Source: Anaerolineae bacterium
GTDB taxonomy: Bacteria; Chloroflexota; Anaerolineae; B4-G1; DUEL01
Assembly: GCA_029932895.1 (NCBI GenBank)
Contig: JAOZPF010000010.1
Coordinates: forward strand, 1,387 to 9,617
Direction: 5' to 3'
Length of the DNA stretch: 8,231 bases
The notes under the pieces were generated by a model. That model was not told the origin of the DNA. It did no database searches and was given only the letters and a program-made list of their open reading frames with translations. Positions within the stretch are counted from its first letter, which is position 1; every line of letters starts with the position of its first letter. The position numbers were made by a program, and so were the translations under genes. This document shows, piece after piece, positions 1 through 6,221 of the stretch.

Positions 1-32
1 AGCAAGTTTGCAAGTGGCAAGTGGGTGAGTAG
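1..32. repeat. Short tandem GCAAGT-type repeat
   Basis: The first bases contain GCAAGTTT, GCAAGTG and GCAAGTG in direct succession, followed by the degenerate GGTGAGTAG. The array is non-coding, lies downstream of glyQS and is cut by the window edge, so its full length is unknown. It is a 7-8 bp low-complexity repeat, similar in style to the CTGAAAC repeat inside glyQS but different in sequence. It may be one copy of a dispersed intergenic repeat, which is inference. Confidence 0.45.
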
Positions 33-77
33 ACAGCGGGGGGCTCTGCGGCCAGGGCCGGGAGAGCCTCCCGCTGT
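33..77. other. Long GC-rich hairpin downstream of glyQS
   Basis: ACAGCGGG (33-40) pairs with CCCGCTGT (70-77). The stem continues through a G-T pair (41/69) into GGCTCT (42-47) with AGAGCC (63-68). This gives a 15-bp stem around a 15-nt GC-rich loop. On the minus strand it lies about 130 nt past the glyQS stop, so it could end that transcript. No T-run follows on either strand, so it is not a standard intrinsic terminator. A structured RNA or a palindromic repeat is equally possible. Confidence 0.4.
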
Positions 78-207
78 GTAGCGGACGGGTGGTGTCACTG
101 CGAGTAAGGCAATCCTCCCTGCAAGTTCAACAGGGAAGGGTGAGCGTAACGAACAGCAGACATGTTGCTGCGGGCAGAGCGATCCCTCTGCAAGATGGTG
201 ACGTTGC
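78..207. other. Non-coding region with several small hairpins
   Basis: No gene is supported here. Several short self-complementary segments lie close together: CCTCCCTG with CAGGGAAGG (114-121/131-139, one bulge), CAGCA with TGCTG (154-158/166-170), and GCAGAG with CTCTGC (174-179/186-191). AGGCAA (107-112) can pair with TTGCCT (204-209) to enclose them. This could be the 3' untranslated region of glyQS, a small structured RNA, or chance in GC-rich DNA. No tRNA, tmRNA, RNase P or riboswitch signature was recognised. Confidence 0.25.
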
Positions 208-3200
208 CTAAAACCCCTCCAGCCGACTCAGGTCCGCGATGCCCTCCGCCAACGACGCGATGTGTTGCAGTTGCGCCAGCCGGTTCTGCCGCAGGGCGGG
301 CTCATCGGCCATCACCAGCACCCCAGACTCGCGGGCAAAGTAGCGGTCGATGAGATCGACCAGCGGCAGGAAACTGGCGAGGAACTCGTCGACAGAACTC
401 GCGGGCGTGATCCGATCGCGCGCCTCCTGATAAGCCGCGTACAGATCGCGCTCCGCCGGCTGGGTAAAGCGGGCCGGGTCCAGTGGGAACTGCTCCTTCA
501 GGTCACGGGTGATGCGCACACAGCGGGCATAGTTATCCAGGATACGCGACCAGTCATCCCGCTCGACCCAACGGCCCAATTGCTCCACCGCCAGACGGGC
601 CCGATAGGGATCATCGCCGCGGGCAGCCAGCACCGCTTCCACCACGTCGTAACGGAAACCCTCCTCGCGAAGCAAAACTCGCAGCCGGCCAGCGACGAAC
701 AATTGCGCCGCCTGCAGATCCTCCTGGCTCGCCGTCACCGGCAGGAGAGACCCCGCCGCCGCCAGCCCCTCCCGCACGGAGAACGGAACAGAGGCGGCGA
801 TCAGGTTCTGCACCAGCCCCAGCGCGGCACGCCGCAACCCGTAGGGGTCGGCTGAGCCGGTGGGGGCCAGCCCCACCGCAAATAGCCCCGCCAGGCTGTC
901 CAACCGGTCTGCCAAGCCAACGACCAATCCGGGCCGGCTCTGAGGCAGTTCGTCACTGGCAAAGCGGGGCAAATAGTGCTCCAGAATCGCCTGCGCCACC
1001 TCTGGACGCTCACCAGAGTGCAGGGCGTACTCCCGGCCCATCACCCCCTGCAAGCTGGTGAACTCGACCACCATCTGCGTCGCCAGGTCGGCCTTGCAAA
1101 GATGGGCCGCGCGCACCGCGATGATGGTCCCATCCTCATCCAGTCCCACCATCCGCGCCAGTCCGGGCACCAATTGCTCGATCCGCCGCGCCTTGTCGAG
1201 CACCGAGCCAAGCTGCTCTTGAAAGGTGAGAGTGTCCAAACGCGGCAAGAACGATTCCAGCGGCCTCCGCGTGTCCTCGCGGTAAAAATAGTGAGCGTCG
1301 GCAAAGCGGGCACGGATGACTTCCTCGTTGCCGTGGCGCACGACATCCAGATGGTCCTCCCCACCGTTGCGGACGGCGATAAAGTAGGGCAAGAGGGATG
1401 CGGAAGGAGAGAACACCGGGAAATACCTTTGGTGCTTTTTCATCACGGCAATAAGGACATCGGCCGGTAGACGCAGATACTCCTCCTCAAAATGGCCCAG
1501 GAAAGCAGTGGGCTGCTCGACGAGATTGACGACCTCCTCCAAGAGGGCCGGGTCAGCGGGAACCCGCCCGCCCACACCGTCGGCCAACGCCTGCACCTGG
1601 GCGACGATGACGGCCCGCCGCTCCTCCGAGTCCACCAGGATGTGGTGATCCCGCATCCGCTCCAGATACTCCTCCGCGCGCCCGATCTCCAGAGGGGGTG
1701 AGCCCTCTGGTCGCGGCCCACGGCTGGTGCGTCCAGCGGTGACGCCAGCGTACTCGAAGGAGACCACGCCTTCGCCCAGGAGAGATACCAGCCAGCGGAT
1801 GGGGCGGGAGAAAGCGACGCCGCTCTCGTTCCAGCGCATACTCTTGGGGAAACGCAGGCTGGCGACAAGCCCCGGCAGGGCCTCGGTCAGCACCTCGGCA
1901 GCGGGACGCCCTTCCCGGCGCCGCACCGCCACCACGTACTCGCCGCCGTCGATCTCGCGCACCTCCAAAGCGCCGACATCGACGCCCTGCTTGCGGGCAA
2001 ACCCCGCAGCAGCCCGCGTCGGCTGACCGTCGTCAGCAAAAGCGACGCGGACCGGCGGCCCCTTTACTACTTCCTCCACCTCCCGCTGGCGGGGAGACAG
2101 CCCCTGCACCAGCACCACCAACCGCCGCGGGGTGCCCAGCACGCGCACCTCGTCATACCCCAGACGGTGCTCCTCCAGAAGCGCCGGGAACCGCTGCCGT
2201 AGTTGCGCCAGAGCAGAGGAGAGATCGTGGGCCGGTAGCTCCTCGGTGCCGATTTCAAGGAGCAGAGTGGCGGGTTTCAGGGTTTCTGGTCTCGGGGTTT
2301 CAGGTTTCAGGGTTTCAGGTTTCAAGGTTTCAGGTTTCAGGGGCTCTGAAACCTGCAATCGGGAACTTGGGGCCGCCAGAGGGAACCCCAGTTGCTCGCG
2401 CTGCTCCAGATACGCCCCCGCCACCTCCCGCGAGAGGTCCCGCATCCGCCGGAAGAACGTGGCTCGCTCGGTGACCCCCACCGCGCCACGGGCATCCAGC
2501 AAGTTGAAGGTATGAGAACAGCGCAGGATATAATCGTGAGCGGGGACGACTAGGTCGGCCTCCAGGCAGCGATGTGCCTCCGCCTCGAAGAGATCGTACA
2601 TCCGCTGTAGCGCCTCCACGTCAGCCAGCTCAAAGTCGTAGCGACAATGCTCGACCTCCGGGTTCAGCAGCACGTCGCCGTAGGTGTGAGCCCCATCCCA
2701 GGCAATCTCCCACACCGAACGGACCTGCTGCAGAAAGATGACGATCCGCTCCAGGCCGTAGGTGATCTCGACGGCGGGAGGATTGAGGGTAAAGCCGCCC
2801 GCTTGCTGGAAGTAGGTGAACTGGGTGATCTCTAATCCGTCCAGCCAGACCTCCCATCCCAAACCCCAGGCCCCCACCACGGGACTCTCCCAGTTATCCT
2901 CGACAAAACGAACATCATGCTCCTCCCGCTTGATGCCCAGGGCCTCTAGGCTCTGCAAATAGAGCTCCTGCGGGTTGCCAGGGTCGGGCTTGAGGATAAC
3001 CTGGAACTGGGTGTGCATCTGCATCCGGTTGGGGTTCTCGCCATAACGGCCGTCGTCGGGCCGGTAAGAAGGCTCGACATAGGCCACGTTCCACGGTTCC
3101 GGTCCCAGCACGCGCAGGACGGTGGCGGGGTTCATCGTCCCCGCACCGACCTTCTCGCTATACGGTTGCCAGAGGAGGCAGCCGCGGTCAGTCCAGAACT

Positions 3201-3246
3201 GTTGCAAACGCAAGATAACTTGTTGAAAGGTCAACGGTTGTGTCAC
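208..3246 (-). CDS. glyQS: Glycyl-tRNA synthetase, fused alpha and beta chains
   Basis: This enzyme charges tRNA-Gly with glycine using ATP, in the cytoplasm. Residues 1 to about 292 match the bacterial GlyQ alpha chain, the class II catalytic core, with motif 2 RPDDGRYGENPNR (62-74) and motif 3 TYGLER (162-167). Residues from 328 match the GlyS beta chain: the LLLEIGTEELPA start, an HD-like segment HLCKADL near 715, RRAALGL near 805, and a C-terminal anticodon-binding helical region. The two parts are joined by a 25-residue linker of five LKPET-like repeats. Total length is 1012 residues; a natural fusion of about 1000 residues is known in Chlamydia. The GTG at 3246 is preferred because GGAGG lies 5 nt upstream; a TTG at 3258 is in frame but lacks a binding site. 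The gene starts 30 nt after the DUF3592 gene and probably shares its transcript. The identification is firm. Confidence 0.97.
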   Translation of the reverse strand: MTQPLTFQQVILRLQQFWTDRGCLLWQPYSEKVGAGTMNPATVLRVLGPEPWNVAYVEPSYRPDDGRYGENPNRMQMHTQFQVILKPDPGNPQELYLQSLEALGIKREEHDVRFVEDNWESPVVGAWGLGWEVWLDGLEITQFTYFQQAGGFTLNPPAVEITYGLERIVIFLQQVRSVWEIAWDGAHTYGDVLLNPEVEHCRYDFELADVEALQRMYDLFEAEAHRCLEADLVVPAHDYILRCSHTFNLLDARGAVGVTERATFFRRMRDLSREVAGAYLEQREQLGFPLAAPSSRLQVSEPLKPETLKPETLKPETPRPETLKPATLLLEIGTEELPAHDLSSALAQLRQRFPALLEEHRLGYDEVRVLGTPRRLVVLVQGLSPRQREVEEVVKGPPVRVAFADDGQPTRAAAGFARKQGVDVGALEVREIDGGEYVVAVRRREGRPAAEVLTEALPGLVASLRFPKSMRWNESGVAFSRPIRWLVSLLGEGVVSFEYAGVTAGRTSRGPRPEGSPPLEIGRAEEYLERMRDHHILVDSEERRAVIVAQVQALADGVGGRVPADPALLEEVVNLVEQPTAFLGHFEEEYLRLPADVLIAVMKKHQRYFPVFSPSASLLPYFIAVRNGGEDHLDVVRHGNEEVIRARFADAHYFYREDTRRPLESFLPRLDTLTFQEQLGSVLDKARRIEQLVPGLARMVGLDEDGTIIAVRAAHLCKADLATQMVVEFTSLQGVMGREYALHSGERPEVAQAILEHYLPRFASDELPQSRPGLVVGLADRLDSLAGLFAVGLAPTGSADPYGLRRAALGLVQNLIAASVPFSVREGLAAAGSLLPVTASQEDLQAAQLFVAGRLRVLLREEGFRYDVVEAVLAARGDDPYRARLAVEQLGRWVERDDWSRILDNYARCVRITRDLKEQFPLDPARFTQPAERDLYAAYQEARDRITPASSVDEFLASFLPLVDLIDRYFARESGVLVMADEPALRQNRLAQLQHIASLAEGIADLSRLEGF
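2266..2340 (-). repeat. Five 15-bp tandem repeats encoding the GlyRS linker
   Basis: On the coding strand the unit is CTGAAACCTGAAACC, read as L-K-P-E-T. The five copies read LKPET, LKPET, LKPET, PRPET and LKPAT. Each unit is itself two CTGAAAC heptamers plus one C. The unit length is a multiple of three, so gain or loss of copies keeps the alpha-beta fusion in frame. The protein segment is rich in Pro, Lys and Glu and is expected to be an extended flexible linker. Confidence 0.9.
2331..2355. repeat. Perfect 10-bp inverted repeat at the linker edge
   Basis: CAGGTTTCAG (2331-2340) and CTGAAACCTG (2346-2355) are exact reverse complements with a 5-nt spacer, GGGCT. The left arm is part of the first linker repeat. 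The right arm encodes Q-V-S-E on the glyQS strand. The repeat unit is therefore present in both orientations and is translated in both. Confidence 0.85.
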
Positions 3247-3251
3247 GGGTC

Positions 3252-3256
3252 CCTCC
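3252..3256 (-). promoter_or_regulatory. Ribosome binding site of glyQS
   Basis: GGAGG on the minus strand stands 5 nt before the GTG at 3246-3244. This decides the start, because the only in-frame upstream candidate, the TTG at 3258-3256, overlaps the GGAGG itself and has no purine-rich stretch before it. The chosen start gives a protein beginning VTQPLTFQQ, like the start of typical GlyQ. Confidence 0.8.
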
Positions 3257-3276
3257 AAATCACAGACGCCAGTTGG

Positions 3277-3891
3277 TCACATCACCGGCGGATAGATCGC
3301 GCTCCGCTCTGGTTCGCTCTCCAAGTAGAGGACGTACACAGGCTGTCCCACCTGATGGGTAAATCCAACCGGACGCAAGGTGGTCGTCTCTCCCTCGTAC
3401 TCCTGCCCGCCTATCCGGAAGCCGTAGTGGATCGTCCAGGGGTGGCGGCCGTTGACCGTCACGTTATAGTTCTGGGTCACGTCCGTGATGGTGCCCAACG
3501 TCGTCTGGCCCATACGCAGCACGTTCAACGTCTGCTGAGCTTCCTGGTAACGCCAGATGATGATGGGGATGCCAGCCCCCAGGAACGCCAGCCCCAGGAA
3601 CACGAACAGGACACCGACGAGAAACACAAAGAGTAGCGGCAGACCAACCAGCGTAAAGATAAATCCCATCAGCAAAAAGACGAGCGCCACGATCGACCAC
3701 CCATCAGACGCCAGCTTTTTCCAGACAAAGCTCCCCTTGAAAGCACGCGGGGGCGGAGGAGGCTCCATCAAATCGGGGATGGGTGATGGGACAGCGGCTT
3801 CTTCCGCGGGCGGTGGCAACGGTCCCCCGCAGTTCCTGCAATTGCTGCGAAACGTCTCATAGTGCGTGCCGCACCAGGGACAAGTGATCAA
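3277..3891 (-). CDS. Zinc-ribbon membrane protein with DUF3592-like domain
   Basis: The 204-residue protein has three visible parts. Residues 4-21 hold a zinc ribbon, CPWC then CRNC. A proline-rich linker follows (about 25-50). Residues about 64-113 are strongly hydrophobic, enough for two membrane helices. The soluble C-terminal part (about 120-204) alternates beta strands and has the GQTTLGTITDV, YGFRIGGQEYEGE and VYVLYLESEPERSAIYP pattern of DUF3592 proteins. The function is not known; a membrane sensor or scaffold is only a guess. The start is the TTG at 3891, supported by GGAGG 5 nt upstream, and it places the zinc ribbon at the very N-terminus. It lies between recO and glyQS in the same direction, with 30 nt to the glyQS start. 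Confidence 0.85.
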   Translation of the reverse strand: MITCPWCGTHYETFRSNCRNCGGPLPPPAEEAAVPSPIPDLMEPPPPPRAFKGSFVWKKLASDGWSIVALVFLLMGFIFTLVGLPLLFVFLVGVLFVFLGLAFLGAGIPIIIWRYQEAQQTLNVLRMGQTTLGTITDVTQNYNVTVNGRHPWTIHYGFRIGGQEYEGETTTLRPVGFTHQVGQPVYVLYLESEPERSAIYPPVM

Positions 3892-3900
3892 AGCACCCTC

Positions 3901-4047
3901 CTATCGGCCTGTGCCCAAACCGTTCGGTGGCTCTGGCATATTCCACTCGATCAGAAACCAAATCACAGGCCCAACCAATCCCCCAGCCGCCCCGCCCAGC
4001 CAAGTCGGCCGAAGTAGCCGGTCAAGCGCGATCGACCTCCCCTCAGC
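3901..4047 (-). pseudogene. Short membrane-like open frame without a good start
   Basis: This minus-strand frame is open for 48 codons between two TAG codons. Its product contains LLRPTWLGGAAGGLVG followed by PVIWFLIEW and a Pro-rich tail. That is one plausible membrane helix, with GG motifs and tryptophans near its ends. Its TAG overlaps the GGAGG of the following DUF3592 gene, as is usual at tight operon junctions. The only in-frame standard starts are a GTG at 3966 and a TTG at 3978, inside the hydrophobic segment. A GGGGAGG lies near the 5' end of the frame but no ATG, GTG or TTG follows it in frame. It may be the 3' remnant of a broken gene, a small gene with an unusual start, or chance. 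Confidence 0.3.
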
Positions 4048-4049
4048 CT

Positions 4050-4145
4050 ACCCTCCCGCGGGGTGTGGCAGGCCATCTCGCGGATACGAACTATCATCTG
4101 GAGTGCTCTCTTGTGTCTCGGCTCCCCTCGAGCCTGCGGGAGGGT
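4050..4145. other. Long-range 10-bp inverted repeat in the leader region
   Basis: ACCCTCCCGC (4050-4059) is exactly complementary to GCGGGAGGGT (4136-4145). Between them, GGCTC and GAGCC (4120-4124/4130-4134) form a small hairpin. GCAGGC (4068-4073) can pair with GCCTGC (4132-4137), which competes with the outer stem. On the minus strand this lies downstream of the candidate promoter at 4179-4206 and before the DUF3592 gene, so it could be a structured leader. No known riboswitch or T-box core was recognised. Confidence 0.3.
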
Positions 4146-4158
4146 GAGCAGTTACTAC

Positions 4159-4191
4159 AAATGAACATTTGCATCATCATTGTACTGTACA
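4159..4191. promoter_or_regulatory. Two small palindromes, possible operators
   Basis: AAATG-AA-CATTT (4159-4170) and TGTAC-T-GTACA (4181-4191) are perfect interrupted palindromes in a locally AT-rich stretch. The second overlaps the candidate -10 box and spacer of the promoter at 4179-4206, and the first would lie near the start of transcription. This placement would suit repressor binding. The regulator is not known and the sites are short, so the call is tentative. Confidence 0.25.
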
Positions 4192-4206
4192 GCCCATAAA
4201 ACACAA
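4179..4206 (-). promoter_or_regulatory. Candidate promoter for the DUF3592-glyQS part
   Basis: On the minus strand, TTGTGT (4206-4201) and TACAAT (4184-4179) are separated by 16 nt. The -10 box matches 5 of 6 consensus bases; the -35 box matches only the TTG. The surrounding stretch is AT-rich within GC-rich DNA and begins soon after the recO stop. It would allow glyQS to be transcribed separately from recO. Confidence 0.4.
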
Positions 4207-4229
4207 GCGCCACACCAGGATTTACGCGC

Positions 4230-5042
4230 CTAATTCTTGTCCTCTCGCCTCAACCGCCGCAGGAACGTGCCGCTCCGCACATTTTGCTCCAGATGGTAAG
4301 TGACATAATGGAGCATCGCACGCTCCACCTCGACCAGCAGCGCTGGCGCTGCCGGGTAGCTCTGCAGTCGAGCAAAGGACTGGCGTTGGCAGGCCCGCAA
4401 CAGGTCCAACGCCGCAGGAGAGAGGGAAAGAACGGTCCGCTGCTTGCGATTGGCCTGGTAGCACTCGGGGCAGAGCACCCCGCCCCGCTCCGGGTCCAGA
4501 CCCAGCGCCTCGTTCCCTTCTGCTCCCAGCGGCCGTCCGCAGGCGTGTCCCTCCCGCTCCCCTACACAACGGTCCCATTCGGGGCGAAAGCCAACCAGTG
4601 TCAGCAGCCGCTGCTCGTAGGCCCGCGCCAGGAGAGAGACAGCGCGGTCCATCTCTACCTGGCAGAGATAGCCCAACGCCCGGCGCACGAGGTCAAAGAT
4701 GGGCTCCCCTCCCTCTCCCTCGGCCACAAAGCGGTCGTACAGCTCCACCATATAGCGAGCGTATGTGCCCCGCACCAGATCGTCGCGCAGTGCGGCGTGG
4801 GGCTCTACCGTATCGGCCTGGGTGATCACGTCCCATGAGGAACGACTACGGGCCAGGACAAGCCGGGCGTGGGCAAAGAGTTCCAGGTGGCCCGCCTTGC
4901 GGCTGCGGAGTTTGCGCACTCCCTTGGCGATGACAACCATCTTGCCCAACGGTGTGCAGAGGGCAAGGACCCGGTCGGCCTCCCCCTGGTCGCGCCGGTG
5001 GATGATGATGGCCTCGGTGCGGTAGAGCCGCTCGCTGCTCAC
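4230..5042 (-). CDS. recO: DNA repair protein RecO
   Basis: RecO loads RecA onto single-stranded DNA with RecR, displacing SSB, and anneals complementary strands in RecF-pathway recombination repair. The 270-residue protein has the usual N-terminal OB-fold region (about 1-80), with RTEAIIIHRRDQGEADRVL and the following GKMVVIAKGVRK. The helical C-terminal part carries a four-cysteine zinc site at C159, C168, C191 and C194 (CPEC). Its length is normal for the family. The start is a GTG at 5042, preceded by GAGGAGG with about 3 nt spacing. It is followed by the DUF3592 and glyQS genes in the same direction; recO next to the glycyl-tRNA synthetase genes is known from Firmicutes and supports both calls. 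A promoter lies directly upstream. Confidence 0.93.
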   Translation of the reverse strand: MSSERLYRTEAIIIHRRDQGEADRVLALCTPLGKMVVIAKGVRKLRSRKAGHLELFAHARLVLARSRSSWDVITQADTVEPHAALRDDLVRGTYARYMVELYDRFVAEGEGGEPIFDLVRRALGYLCQVEMDRAVSLLARAYEQRLLTLVGFRPEWDRCVGEREGHACGRPLGAEGNEALGLDPERGGVLCPECYQANRKQRTVLSLSPAALDLLRACQRQSFARLQSYPAAPALLVEVERAMLHYVTYHLEQNVRSGTFLRRLRREDKN

Positions 5043-5059
5043 ACTCCTCCTCGGCGGTC

Positions 5060-5087
5060 ATTATACCATCCCCATGGCGGAGTGCAA
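5060..5087 (-). promoter_or_regulatory. Promoter of recO
   Basis: On the minus strand a perfect TATAAT (5065-5060) lies 16 nt after TTGCAC (5087-5082). Transcription would start near 5053, leaving a leader of only about 10 nt that contains the GAGGAGG of recO. The -10 box is strong and well placed; the -35 box matches mainly in its TTG. Confidence 0.65.
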
Positions 5088-5104
5088 TTCTGAAGAGCGG
5101 CCCA

Positions 5105-5141
5105 GGAGGTACGACGCACCTGGGAGATGCGTCGTACCTCC
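5105..5141. repeat. Perfect 14-bp palindrome, REP-like or terminator
   Basis: GGAGGTACGACGCA (5105-5118) and TGCGTCGTACCTCC (5128-5141) are exact reverse complements around the loop CCTGGGAGA. The element lies 35 nt past the stop of the 330-residue secreted protein and upstream of the recO promoter. The hairpin could end transcription of the surface-protein cluster, but no T-run follows on either strand. It looks like a dispersed palindromic repeat; I recall similar GACGCACC-type palindromes in Chloroflexota intergenic DNA but cannot verify this here. Confidence 0.75.
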
Positions 5142-5175
5142 ACTTGCAGAGCGAGGGGACGGCGGCGGTCTACCG

Positions 5176-6168
5176 CTACAGATTGCGCAGAACCAAGGGC
5201 AGGTAGACGCGGATCGAGGGACGCACACACCAGACGGGCAAAAGGCCGCCGCAGGACCCGGTGCCCACCTGCCACGGCTCGATGTCGGTGGAGGCGGTCC
5301 AATCCCACGGCAGGTTCGCTCTGGTGCCAGAGCCGCTGGTGCTGCTCCAGGCAGAGCAATTGCCTCTGCCGGGAGTGGCCTCTTCGCTGGATATCCCACC
5401 GGTACGCACCCAGCCGAACATGGGCACAGGTGGCCCGCTGCCGCTGTCGGCATAGGTAGAACCGATGGCTGTATCGTAAACCAGATTGGAGACGTCCATG
5501 ATCTCCCACAGAGAGGCCATGTGGTAGCCACTGGCACAGGCCGTGAGCGCTGTCGCCCCTGTATAGTCGTCCGGCGTCAGATAATAGCTACCCACGTTCC
5601 AGTCAGGGCTATAGTCCTCCACACACCAGACGCGAAGGGATGTATTGCAGACACTAGCACCCACCTGCCACGAGCCGATGTTGGTGGAGGCGGTCCAGTC
5701 CCACGGCAAGTTTATCCGGGTGCCATACTGAGCGCCACTGCCATTGGTCCAGACGGAACAGTTCCCCTGGCCGGGCGTGTTGCTCGCGCCAGAAATCGCG
5801 CCGGTGCGCACCCAACCATACAGGCTCGTGGGTGGCCCTGCACCACTATCGTCATAGTTATATCCAATGGTCGTCTCGTAGGCCAAGTTGGAGAGGTCCA
5901 TGATCTCCCACAGAGAGGCCATGTGGTAGCCGCTGGCGCAGGCGGTGAGCGCTGTATCCCCACGGTGAGTGGAGGTTGTCAGGTAATAGTGACGGCCGGA
6001 GCCGGACTGGAGCAACGGCGCATTGGTAGTGGTCTGAGGTGGAGTGGCCCCCTCCCGCGCCCAGCTCACCGAGCCACCCAGGGCCAGCAGCAAAAGCACG
6101 ACCGCCAAGAGTTGGAGGCCGACACGGCCTCTGTTGACACGAACTTTTCTCCTCTTACCCATCCTCAT
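5176..6168 (-). CDS. Secreted protein with two duplicated Cys domains
   Basis: This 330-residue protein has a basic N-terminus and a hydrophobic segment (about 17-31) ending in SVSWA, a Sec signal peptide with likely cleavage near residue 37. Two copies of one domain follow, about 61-183 and 195-315. Each contains CASGYHMASLWEIMD, SNL, DSG-GPP, GWVRTG, TPG-GNCS and NLPWDWTAST, and ends in VWCV. Each has four cysteines (C77, C137, C174, C182; C211, C271, C306, C314), which could form two disulphides. The C-terminus is VYLPLVLRNL. The function is unknown; the Trp- and Gly-rich, Cys-bonded fold suggests a lectin-like or binding domain, which is inference. An ATG at 6168 and another at 6162 share one AAGGAG; the first is used here. 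It follows the 92-residue gene by 53 nt and probably shares its operon. Confidence 0.85.
   Translation of the reverse strand: MRMGKRRKVRVNRGRVGLQLLAVVLLLLALGGSVSWAREGATPPQTTTNAPLLQSGSGRHYYLTTSTHRGDTALTACASGYHMASLWEIMDLSNLAYETTIGYNYDDSGAGPPTSLYGWVRTGAISGASNTPGQGNCSVWTNGSGAQYGTRINLPWDWTASTNIGSWQVGASVCNTSLRVWCVEDYSPDWNVGSYYLTPDDYTGATALTACASGYHMASLWEIMDVSNLVYDTAIGSTYADSGSGPPVPMFGWVRTGGISSEEATPGRGNCSAWSSTSGSGTRANLPWDWTASTDIEPWQVGTGSCGGLLPVWCVRPSIRVYLPLVLRNL
5224..5586 (-). repeat. Second copy of the duplicated Cys domain
   Basis: This segment encodes residues 195-315 of the 330-residue secreted protein. It matches the first copy closely in both protein and DNA: a 36-bp stretch at 5494-5529 is identical to 5896-5931. 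The offset of 402 bp is exactly 134 codons. The close DNA match suggests a fairly recent in-frame tandem duplication. Confidence 0.85.
5620..5988 (-). repeat. First copy of the duplicated Cys domain
   Basis: This segment encodes residues 61-183 and is the upstream partner of the copy at 5224-5586. The first copy has GYNYDDSGAGPP where the second has GSTYADSGSGPP, so the copies have diverged mostly in loops. The Cys, Trp and NLPWDW positions are kept. Confidence 0.85.
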
Positions 6169-6221
6169 TCTCTCCTTTCTTCTACATCTCGGAGGCTAGC
6201 TCGGGCGATCTGCCAGGGCGT

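Noticed and set aside
87..104. T-box-like sequence GGGTGG followed by ACTGCGAG on the plus strand
   Set aside because: The T-box core is GGGTGGNACCGCG. Here three extra bases interrupt it and one base differs. No synthetase gene follows on that strand, as glyQS runs the other way.
2266..2355. Possible CRISPR array
   Set aside because: The units are 15 bp, directly contiguous and without unique spacers, and they lie in frame inside a gene.
3247..3258. TTG at 3258 as the glyQS start
   Set aside because: It has no ribosome binding site, and the GGAGG that serves the GTG at 3246 overlaps it. The GTG start also fits the usual GlyQ N-terminus.
4054..4096. Short Arg-rich frame starting MIVRIREMACH on the minus strand
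   Set aside because: The frame is only about 44 codons, has no clear ribosome binding site, and ends within the more protein-like frame at 3901-4047.
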